From NCBI GenBank assembly GCA_919901705.1, contig CAKKPR010000198.1, forward strand, positions 1-5,449: 5,449 nt of DNA, in the 5' to 3' direction. The notes under the pieces were generated by a model, which ran no database searches, had not been told where the DNA came from, and saw only the letters and a program-made list of their open reading frames with translations. The stretch's first letter is position 1, and the number at the start of each line of letters is the position of its first letter. Source of the DNA: Thermodesulfovibrionales bacterium. Its GTDB lineage: Bacteria; Nitrospirota; Thermodesulfovibrionia; Thermodesulfovibrionales; UBA1546. Both the position numbers and the translations under genes were made by a program. Positions 1 through 5,449 of the stretch are shown piece after piece.

Positions 1-1
1 T

Positions 2-49
2 GAAAATATTGAAGGAATAGTTACTATAATCAGTAAATCAAGGAAATGA
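2..49 (+). CDS. 3' end of an upstream gene (partial, unidentified)
   Basis: Only one + frame is open from the window edge. It reads ENIEGIVTIISKSRK and stops at TGA 47-49; the other two frames hit stops at 1-3 and 18-20. The stop lies four bases before the methyltransferase ATG at 54, and the Shine-Dalgarno-like AAGGA (40-44) for that gene lies inside these last codons. This is the usual layout of two co-translated genes. Too little remains to name a product. A partner restriction endonuclease or another part of a modification system is a reasonable inference from position, but nothing in the 15 residues proves it. The frame is also short enough to be open by chance. Confidence 0.42.
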   Translation, partial: ENIEGIVTIISKSRK

Positions 50-53
50 TAAT

Positions 54-1844
54 ATGCAATCAGCAATAAAAAACTTACATCTTTCTACAATAGAAGTTCT
101 GACTGAGAAAATAGGCAAAATTACAGATTATCAAGAAGCCAATAAAATATTGTACGCATTATGTGGTATTGATATTTTTTTTAGAAATCAGGAAGATATT
201 TTGACACTATCAGAACTTCTCAATCCATGTTTTATGGTTTGTGAAAGGTTTGACCGGCGCGAATATGGAGATTTTCAAACCCCTTCTGAATTGAGTGACT
301 CAATATGCTTATATTTGAAAGGTAATAATATATTGCCAGATGTAATAATTGAGCCGACTTTCGGCAAAGGTTCATTCGTGATATCCGCGTTAAAATATTT
401 TAATAAATTAAAAGAAATCTATGGAGTAGAAATACACGAACCGTATTATTGGCAGACTAAATTCAGCATCCTTGAATATTTTATAAATAACCAGAAACTT
501 AATAAGCCGAAGATATTTCTCTACCTCAATAATGTTTTTCAATTTGATTTTAGAGCAATTGAGAAATCCATCGGCACGCATAATGTTTTGGTATTAGGCA
601 ATCCTCCGTGGGTAACTAATTCTGAACTGGGAAGCTTAAAAGCGCAGAATCTTCCAGATAAAAGTAATTTCAAAGCGCTCAATGGACTTGATGCTATTAC
701 CGGCAAGGGAAATTTTGACATCTGTGAATACATTATCCTGATGATGATTAAGTTGTTTTCAAAGTGTAACGGACATATGGCAATGCTGACAAAGAATGCT
801 GTGATTAAAAACCTGGTCTATGATTTGCCAAAGATGAACTACAACATTAACAATGCGGTTGCCCTGAGAATTAATGCCAAAGAATCCTTTGACGCTTCTG
901 TAGAGGCGTCATTATTCAAATGCAGCTTTGGAAGGAATAATAATCAATCCGCTGTTTCATGTAAGGTTTCATCGCTTCACACTCCGAATATTGTTGAGAA
1001 TACATTCGGGTGGGTTGGAGATAAGTTCGTTTCTGATATGATTTCTTACGGAAAAAGCAAAAAGTATGACGGCGTTTCTCAATACATGTGGAGGCAGGGG
1101 ATAAAACATGACTGCTCGAATATCATGGAGCTTGAAATGCTGCCCACCAATAAATATCGCAACGGGTTTGGACAGGAAGTAGATATTGAAGATGAGATAG
1201 TGTACGGGTTGATTAAAAGTTCTGATTTAAATTTGCCGGTAATATCACAACACAGAAAATATGTAATCGTAACTCAGAAAACAATAGGTGAAAGCACAAC
1301 TTACATAGAATATAGATCCCCAAAACTTTATCAATATTTAATAGAGAACAAGCATCATTTTGACCAGCGGAAATCAAGCATCTATAAAAACAAGCCTTTA
1401 TTTTCAATATTCGGAGTCGGAGAATATTCTTTTAAACCGTATAAAGTTGCTATCTCAGGTCTTTATAAACGATCAACCTTTTCCCTGATTTTGTTTGTGA
1501 ACGACAAGCCTCTTATGCTGGATGATACCTGCTATTTTTTAGGTTTTAATAATATTACCGAGGCTATTTTTGTTTGGGCAATCCTGAATAGTGTGCATGT
1601 TCAAAAACTGCTTGCTTCAATAGCGTTTTTAGATGCCAAACGTCCTTACACAAAAGATGTCTTAATGAGACTCGATATTAATCAGGTTGCTTGTGATATG
1701 ACATATGAAGAAATTGTTACATTTATTAAATCTCTGGATGAAGGGATGTTGGTTCATATTAATGAGAATGAGTGGATGAGGTTTAGTTTGAAGGATACAC
1801 AAGATTATGTGGGTAAAAATGCAAAACAGTCGTGCCTGTTTTAA
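54..1844 (+). CDS. DNA N6-adenine methyltransferase, gamma type (type II R-M-like)
   Basis: This 596-residue protein is predicted to transfer a methyl group from S-adenosylmethionine to the N6 of adenine in a specific DNA sequence. Motif X (YGDFQTP, 71-77) precedes motif I (EPTFGKGSF, 100-108, the SAM-binding loop), GVEI (124-127, motif II), NVFQFDF (160-166, motif III region) and the catalytic NPPW (183-186). The order X-I-IV defines the gamma class. DICEYI and GHMAMLTKN further on fit motifs V-VI. The C-terminal half is a probable target-recognition region with IFGVGEYSF (452-460), YKVAISGLYK (463-472), DDTCYFLG (490-497) and DAKRPYTKDVL (527-537), resembling TaqI/Eco57I-type modification enzymes. 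I see no nuclease motif, so it is probably methylation only. The ATG follows an in-frame stop at 27-29 and has AAGGA (40-44) nine bases upstream. The gene is clearly AT-richer than mutS, which suggests horizontal transfer. The recognition sequence cannot be read from the protein. Class assignment is firm; the biological role (R-M partner, orphan or defence component) is open. Confidence 0.9.
   Translation: MQSAIKNLHLSTIEVLTEKIGKITDYQEANKILYALCGIDIFFRNQEDILTLSELLNPCFMVCERFDRREYGDFQTPSELSDSICLYLKGNNILPDVIIEPTFGKGSFVISALKYFNKLKEIYGVEIHEPYYWQTKFSILEYFINNQKLNKPKIFLYLNNVFQFDFRAIEKSIGTHNVLVLGNPPWVTNSELGSLKAQNLPDKSNFKALNGLDAITGKGNFDICEYIILMMIKLFSKCNGHMAMLTKNAVIKNLVYDLPKMNYNINNAVALRINAKESFDASVEASLFKCSFGRNNNQSAVSCKVSSLHTPNIVENTFGWVGDKFVSDMISYGKSKKYDGVSQYMWRQGIKHDCSNIMELEMLPTNKYRNGFGQEVDIEDEIVYGLIKSSDLNLPVISQHRKYVIVTQKTIGESTTYIEYRSPKLYQYLIENKHHFDQRKSSIYKNKPLFSIFGVGEYSFKPYKVAISGLYKRSTFSLILFVNDKPLMLDDTCYFLGFNNITEAIFVWAILNSVHVQKLLASIAFLDAKRPYTKDVLMRLDINQVACDMTYEEIVTFIKSLDEGMLVHINENEWMRFSLKDTQDYVGKNAKQSCLF
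1823..1842 (+). terminator. Possible weak hairpin terminator at methyltransferase 3' end
   Basis: AAAACAG (1823-1829) and CTGTTTT (1836-1842) form a perfect 7-base inverted repeat around a 6-base loop. A residues lie on the left arm and T residues on the right, as in compact bidirectional terminators. It overlaps the last codons and the first base of the TAA stop. The stem has only two G-C pairs and the T run is just four bases and part of the stem, so termination would be weak. It could be a chance result of AT-rich coding sequence. Confidence 0.28.
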
Positions 1845-1954
1845 TATATGCTCAATCAATTATAAGATGGAAAAACCAAATAAGTGCATGATACGATGTC
1901 TCAATATGGGAATGGACGTAAGATAGATATGAGAAAGTTTAAGACGATTAACAA
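1845..1954. other. AT-rich spacer between methyltransferase and STAS gene
   Basis: These 110 bases separate the AT-rich methyltransferase from DNA of ordinary composition. I see no convincing promoter: TATAAG at 1861-1866 lacks a clear -35 partner. There is no strong Shine-Dalgarno in front of the ATG at 1955. Two very short frames cross it. One, from ATG 1896 (or ATG 1929), ends in a TGA that overlaps the STAS ATG as ATGA. The other runs from ATG 1807, inside the methyltransferase, to TAG 1926. Neither can be called a gene from sequence alone. Confidence 0.6.
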
Positions 1955-2518
1955 ATGATTAAATATGACCTCTATAAACTCCTTAAGGAAGAATTGAAGA
2001 ACGGTTCTGCCGACCTTGTCACGCGGAATTCGGGGCAGGCGATAAGGGAGCGTATTGAGCGGGATATTGCGGATGAAAAGGATGGCGAAGTCATTGCCCT
2101 CGATTTCTCAAATATCGGCGTTATTGATTATTCCTGCGCTGATGAGATTGTGGCAAAGCTTATCTCAAGGCTTGTGAGCAATGAATACGGGGATAAATAC
2201 ATTGTCTTAACAGGGCTGAATGAAAATCAGAAGGAGAACATAGAGGTTGCGCTTGAAAGAAAAGACCTTGCTGTGATGGCTGCGACTCGTGATGGTAAGC
2301 AAACCATTATTGGAAATCTGAATAACTATCTTCAGGAGACTTTGGATTTAATAACCAAAAAAGGCAGGATTACGGCAGGAGACCTTTCCACTGCATTAAA
2401 GCTTCCTGCAAACACAAGCGGCACACGTTTATTAAATCTTCACAAGAAAAGACTTGTTAAAAGGATTGATGAGATAAGAGACGGCGGAAGGGTTTGGGTA
2501 TATCAGTCGTGTTTGTAG
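1955..2518 (+). CDS. STAS-like (DUF4325-type) protein with C-terminal winged helix
   Basis: This 187-residue soluble protein has no signal peptide or membrane segment. Residues about 20-120 look like a STAS-like domain: DLVTRNSGQAIRERIE (20-35), the strand VIALDFSNIGVIDYSCADEIVAKLI (46-70) and a third strand YIVLTGL (82-88). IDYSCADE matches the place where anti-anti-sigma factors of the SpoIIAA type carry MDSSGLG; Ser60 falls at the position of their phosphorylated serine. Residues about 125-187 form a probable winged helix-turn-helix: a GRITAGDLSTALKL helix-turn, recognition-helix candidate SGTRLLNLHKKRLVKRI (155-171), and wing RDGGRVWVY (175-183). The likely role is a cytoplasmic regulatory switch that binds DNA; partner and target are unknown. 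The ATG is the first start after an in-frame stop (1949-1951) and keeps the conserved N-terminal block, but its ribosome site is poor. An alternative TTG at 1994 sits behind AAGGAAG but would remove the first 13 residues. G+C content matches mutS rather than the methyltransferase. Confidence 0.75.
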   Translation: MIKYDLYKLLKEELKNGSADLVTRNSGQAIRERIERDIADEKDGEVIALDFSNIGVIDYSCADEIVAKLISRLVSNEYGDKYIVLTGLNENQKENIEVALERKDLAVMAATRDGKQTIIGNLNNYLQETLDLITKKGRITAGDLSTALKLPANTSGTRLLNLHKKRLVKRIDEIRDGGRVWVYQSCL

Positions 2519-2524
2519 TATAAT
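2519..2524 (+). promoter_or_regulatory. Candidate -10 element (TATAAT) for mutS
   Basis: A perfect TATAAT hexamer begins one base after the STAS stop codon (TAG 2516-2518). Transcription from it would start near 2531 and give mutS a leader of about 65 bases that contains the palindrome at 2552-2572. No good -35 box is seen: the best candidate, TTGGGT at 2494-2499, is weak and 19 bases away. It may be a chance match, and mutS may also be read through from the STAS gene. Confidence 0.35.
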
Positions 2525-2548
2525 CGAAGGTTGCCTGAATAAAAAATT

Positions 2549-2577
2549 TAGATTCCGCATCTAGTGCGGAATGACAT
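2549..2577. repeat. REP-like palindrome in the mutS leader
   Basis: ATTCCGCA (2552-2559) and TGCGGAAT (2565-2572) are perfect reverse complements around TCTAG, extendable by a G-U pair to a nine-pair stem with a three-base loop. On the minus strand the unit begins TGTCATTCCGC and ends GCGGAATCTA. That flank-plus-palindrome form resembles dispersed small palindromic elements of the dRS3 or REP kind (ATTCC...GGAAT cores with a TGTC-type flank). Only one copy lies in this window, so its repeated nature is inferred. The + strand lacks a T tract after the stem, so it does not look like a terminator for the STAS gene. Confidence 0.55.
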
Positions 2578-2581
2578 AATA

Positions 2582-2587
2582 AGAGGA
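2582..2587 (+). promoter_or_regulatory. Ribosome binding site fixing the GTG start of mutS
   Basis: AGAGGA lies eight bases before GTG 2596. An in-frame TAA at 2590-2592 excludes any earlier start. The next in-frame ATG (codon 8) would remove conserved N-terminal residues, so this site supports the GTG. Confidence 0.7.
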
Positions 2588-2595
2588 ATTAAACT

Positions 2596-5205
2596 GTGTC
2601 CGAATTAACGCCTTTAATGAAGCAATATTCCAGCATCAAAGAGAAACATAAGGACTGCATCCTTATGTTCAGGCTCGGGGATTTCTACGAGATGTTCGGG
2701 GAGGATGCAAGGATTGCATCAAAAATCCTCCAGATCGCCCTTACGTCAAGAGATAAATCAAAAGAAGAGCCCATGCCCATGTGCGGGATCCCGCATTTCG
2801 CCTCCGAGACTTACATAACAAAGTTAATCAAGGCAGGGCATAAGGTCGCAATATGCGAGCAAATGGAGGATGCAAGAGAGGCCAAGGGCCCGGAAAAGGG
2901 AATAATCCAGAGGGATGTTGTAAGGGTGATAACACCGGGTACGCATGCGCCGGAACACCCGAAGGAAAACAACTACATCCTCAGTTTTTTCCCTGACGGA
3001 AAAAAACACGGCATAGCAGCAGCAGACATATCAACAGGAGAATTTGTCATATACGAAACCACAGAGCCTGTCGAGGATGAGATCAGCAGGTTCGAACCAA
3101 GGGAGATTGTTTGTCCAAAGACGCTGAAAGAAAATATCCATTATTCGGAGATATTAAAAAATTTTTACACGACTGCTCATGAAGACTGGGCATTCGATTA
3201 TGCAGAGGCATACAGGACTCTTTTAATGCATTTTAAAGTATCCTCGCTTGACGGGTATGGCTGCGAAGGAATGAATGCCGCAATATCCGCTGCCGGTGCG
3301 CTTGTAAATTATCTTGAAGATACCCAGAAAGAAAACCTGAATTTTAAAAAGATATCAACGCTGCAGCAGACCTCCTTTATGCTGCTTGACGCAGCCACCC
3401 AGAGAAATCTTGAACTGATTCATAACCTTAAAAACAGAACAGTCGGAGACTCGACTCTACGAGAAGAAAATACCCTTCTCTGGGCGCTTGATGAGACTCT
3501 GACTTCAATGGGCGGAAGGTATCTCCGAGGGTTAATACTGAGGCCGTTTATAGACATAAAAGAGATACACAGGAGACAGGGAGCTGTTGAACACCTTGTC
3601 GGCGATTATGAACTGATAGAGGTTCTGCGCAGCAACTTCAGAAAGGTTCAGGACCTTGAAAGACTGGCAAACAGGGTTGCCACAAAAAGCGCTAACCCGA
3701 GAGACCTCATTGCGATTAAGAACTCTATCTCGCATTTGCCTTCTATAAAAAAAGCGCTTCTTTTATCTCAGGAACCATACCTGAAGTCAATAGCGGATGA
3801 GATATCGGAATTCTCTCTTATGAAGTCCCTGATAGAAGCAGCTGTTATGGATAATCCTCCCTTAAGCCTTCGCGACGGCGGGATTGTAAAGAAAGGTTAC
3901 AACAAAGAGATTGACGAGCTGAGGAAGATATCAAACAGCGGAAAAGATTTTATCGCGGAACTTGAGATGGATGAAAAAAAGAAGACAGGCATCTCATCCC
4001 TTAAGGTCGGCTATAACAGAATATTCGGGTATTACATCGAAGTGACAAAGACAAATCTCGAACAGGTTCCTGACTATTACATAAGAAAGCAGACCCTGGC
4101 GGGCGGAGAAAGGTTTATAACCCCTGAACTCAAGGAATATGAATCAAAGGTCCTGGGCGCGGAGGAGAAACTGAAAAATCTTGAGTATCAGGTCTTTAAT
4201 GAGATACTGGATGAGGTTCAGAAGGAATCGTTCAACCTTGCAAAAACAGCTCATGCTATTGCAGCTGCGGATTTTCTGACATCAATGGCAGTTGCAGCAA
4301 AAAGGCACAATTATGTTAAGCCTGTAATAGATGAAAGCGGTATAGTTGAGATATTGGACGGAAGACATCCTGTGCTTGAAAGGATTCCCGGAGAAGAACG
4401 TTTTATTTCCAACAGCATACACCTTGATACCGAGGGGATGAGGCTTATGATAATCACAGGGCCTAATATGGCCGGGAAATCCACATACATGAGGCAGATA
4501 GCGCTTATAGTGCTTATGGCGCAGATAGGCGGCTTTGTGCCTGCCTCAGAGGCAAGGATAGGAATAGTGGACAGGATATTCACGAGAATCGGCGCAGCTG
4601 ACTTTATAACAAAAGGGCAGAGTACATTTATGGTCGAGATGGTGGAGACGGCAAACATACTCAACAATGCATCTTCAAAAAGCCTTATTATTATTGACGA
4701 GGTTGGAAGAGGAACGAGCACATTTGACGGGATAAGCATTGCCTGGGCTGTTGCTGAGCATATAGCAAAGACATTAAAGGCCAGGACTCTGTTTGCAACT
4801 CATTACAATGAATTAACAGAGCTCAGCCTTACGCTTGACGGCGTAAAGAATTACAATGTGGCGGTAAAGGAATGGGGAGATGAGATAATATTCCTGAGAA
4901 AGGTTGAAGAGGGACCTGCTGACAAAAGTTATGGCATTCAGGTTGCCCGGCTTGCAGGCCTACCGGCAGAGGTAATTGGCAGGGCCAAAGAGGTTCTGAC
5001 AAACCTCGAAAAAGAAGAACTGAATGAAACCGGCGAACCAAAATTTGCAGGCCGCAGACATAAAAAAGGCACTGTCCAGCTTGACCTGTTTGCGATGAGG
5101 CAGGACCCGTTATCATCTGAAATAATGAACCTCGACATGGAAAAATTAACGCCCCAGGAAGCATTGCATAAACTCAAAGAGCTAAAGAAAAAACTGGAGA
5201 CGTAA
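2596..5205 (+). CDS. mutS: DNA mismatch repair protein MutS
   Basis: MutS recognises base mismatches and small insertion/deletion loops in newly replicated DNA, then forms an ATP-bound sliding clamp that recruits MutL. At 869 residues it is full length for the family. The mismatch-binding domain (about 1-115) carries GDFYEMF with the wedge residues Phe30 and Glu32. Connector (about 125-250), core/lever (about 265-570) and clamp (about 430-520) follow. The ATPase domain has Walker A GPNMAGKST (622-630, Lys628), Walker B LIIIDE (697-702, catalytic Glu702), GRGTS (704-708) and the FATHYNEL switch with His736. A dimerisation helix-turn-helix region follows. QLDLF (828-832) is a textbook beta-clamp binding motif, and TPQEALHKLKELKKKLE at the end resembles the C-terminal tetramerisation segment. 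The start is GTG, behind AGAGGA. The 77-base gap from the STAS gene allows read-through or a separate promoter. No mutL is present here. No frameshift or missing key residue was found. Confidence 0.99.
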   Translation: MSELTPLMKQYSSIKEKHKDCILMFRLGDFYEMFGEDARIASKILQIALTSRDKSKEEPMPMCGIPHFASETYITKLIKAGHKVAICEQMEDAREAKGPEKGIIQRDVVRVITPGTHAPEHPKENNYILSFFPDGKKHGIAAADISTGEFVIYETTEPVEDEISRFEPREIVCPKTLKENIHYSEILKNFYTTAHEDWAFDYAEAYRTLLMHFKVSSLDGYGCEGMNAAISAAGALVNYLEDTQKENLNFKKISTLQQTSFMLLDAATQRNLELIHNLKNRTVGDSTLREENTLLWALDETLTSMGGRYLRGLILRPFIDIKEIHRRQGAVEHLVGDYELIEVLRSNFRKVQDLERLANRVATKSANPRDLIAIKNSISHLPSIKKALLLSQEPYLKSIADEISEFSLMKSLIEAAVMDNPPLSLRDGGIVKKGYNKEIDELRKISNSGKDFIAELEMDEKKKTGISSLKVGYNRIFGYYIEVTKTNLEQVPDYYIRKQTLAGGERFITPELKEYESKVLGAEEKLKNLEYQVFNEILDEVQKESFNLAKTAHAIAAADFLTSMAVAAKRHNYVKPVIDESGIVEILDGRHPVLERIPGEERFISNSIHLDTEGMRLMIITGPNMAGKSTYMRQIALIVLMAQIGGFVPASEARIGIVDRIFTRIGAADFITKGQSTFMVEMVETANILNNASSKSLIIIDEVGRGTSTFDGISIAWAVAEHIAKTLKARTLFATHYNELTELSLTLDGVKNYNVAVKEWGDEIIFLRKVEEGPADKSYGIQVARLAGLPAEVIGRAKEVLTNLEKEELNETGEPKFAGRRHKKGTVQLDLFAMRQDPLSSEIMNLDMEKLTPQEALHKLKELKKKLET

Positions 5206-5449
5206 AGCCTTTCTTTAAGTATTTCCCAACGTTTAAGCATATTAAACCGATGCATGAGATTACAGGCAAAACTATTAGTATTTTATAGAAGAAGGAGCTT
5301 TTTTATAAGGGTATTATTCAGGTATTGGTGTTAAGCATGGTTATCTTTTTTGGCCTGATTCCGGCAGAACTTAAAGTTAAACTTAAAGTAAGATTTTTTG
5401 CATTTCTTGCCTTTTCCGGGGAAACCTGTGCCAGTCTTTGAACCTCCAG
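5206..5449. other. Region downstream of mutS without an assignable gene
   Basis: No RNA gene or strong terminator follows mutS. GTTTAA/TTAAAC (5231-5247) is a perfect six-pair hairpin but AT-rich and without a T tract. An AU-rich inverted repeat at 5283-5308 places AGGAG in its loop. A + frame open from 5289 to TGA 5439-5441 contains a signal-peptide-like stretch, but no proper start lies 5-9 bases after AAGGAG (5292-5297). On the minus strand two frames enter from the window edge, one ending at TAA (5333-5331) and one at TGA (about 5317), so a convergent gene ending here is equally possible. The direction of coding cannot be settled from this much sequence. Confidence 0.6.
5368..5391. repeat. 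12-base tandem duplication
   Basis: AACTTAAAGTTA (5368-5379) is followed directly by AACTTAAAGTAA (5380-5391), eleven of twelve bases identical. The period is a multiple of three, so it keeps frame whichever strand is coding; the + frame reads LKVK-LKVR. It is short and may be chance. Confidence 0.6.

Noticed and set aside
539..1859. Minus-strand frames of 64-65 codons within the methyltransferase
   Set aside because: They are short, overlap a confident gene and show no domain or ribosome site; they are expected by chance in AT-rich DNA.
1845..1954. tRNA or other RNA gene as an island attachment site
   Set aside because: No cloverleaf, no TTC-arm-like GGTTCRAATCC block and no conserved RNA motif is present in the spacer.
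2541..2572. Intrinsic terminator at the palindrome before mutS
   Set aside because: On the + strand the stem is followed by GACATAAT, not a T tract. A T run (the complement of A2541-2546) follows only on the minus strand, where no gene is being read, and it is offset from the stem.
4311..4739. 142-codon open frame on the minus strand inside mutS
   Set aside because: It lies fully within the conserved ATPase-coding part of mutS, has no recognisable protein features, and is the usual shadow of codon bias on the opposite strand. The same applies to the minus frames at 4829-5164, 4938-5255, 3532-3735 and 2824-3009.
54..5205. Functional link between the adenine methyltransferase and MutS as a Dam-like methyl-directed repair system
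   Set aside because: The methyltransferase differs in composition from mutS, is far larger than Dam and resembles type II modification enzymes. No mutH or mutL is present. Closeness alone does not support a repair role.
5231..5247. Hairpin GTTTAA/TTAAAC as the mutS terminator
   Set aside because: The six-pair stem has a single G-C pair and is followed by CGATGCATG without a T tract, so it is too weak to call a terminator.
1..5449. CRISPR array or insertion sequence
   Set aside because: No regularly spaced repeats, terminal inverted repeats, transposase motifs or target duplications were found on either strand.

Overview
The window (5,449 bases, chromosomal bacterial DNA) carries three complete genes on the + strand: a DNA adenine methyltransferase (54-1844), a small STAS-like/winged-helix regulator (1955-2518) and mutS (2596-5205). 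The first 49 bases probably hold the last codons of another + strand gene. No RNA gene, insertion sequence, transposase, integrase or CRISPR array is visible.

Organism: the MutS protein is a canonical bacterial MutS1 whose wording recalls Nitrospirota (Thermodesulfovibrionia-like) or former deltaproteobacterial lineages. The palindrome in front of mutS, which reads TGTCATTCCGC... on the minus strand, resembles dispersed small palindromes I associate with such genomes. This placement comes from memory and is only moderately secure.

Layout: positions 1 to about 1950 are AT-rich; four 60-base lines counted by hand in the methyltransferase gave 27-38% G+C. From about 1955 the composition rises: one line in the STAS gene gave 50%, and four lines in mutS gave 30, 52, 53 and 55%. 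The shift lies in the 110-base spacer 1845-1954 and suggests that the methyltransferase, and probably the truncated gene before it, form the edge of a transferred restriction-modification-type island beside resident housekeeping DNA. The upstream partial frame stops 4 bases before the methyltransferase start, as expected for an operon, so that upstream gene is the first place to look for a partner endonuclease.

The STAS/winged-helix gene looks like a small cytoplasmic regulator combining a phospho-switch-like fold with a predicted DNA-binding domain. It lies 77 bases before mutS on the same strand. A TATAAT hexamer next to its stop codon could give mutS its own promoter, and a REP-like palindrome lies in the mutS leader just before a good ribosome binding site and GTG start. 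MutS is full length with all key motifs, including a beta-clamp binding motif near the C-terminus.

The last 244 bases after mutS hold no gene I can assign. Several frames are open on both strands, and one + frame reads like a signal peptide. I see no convincing new system; the most interesting items are the composition boundary, the STAS-HTH protein, the palindrome in the mutS leader and the shared -QSCL end of two unrelated neighbouring proteins.
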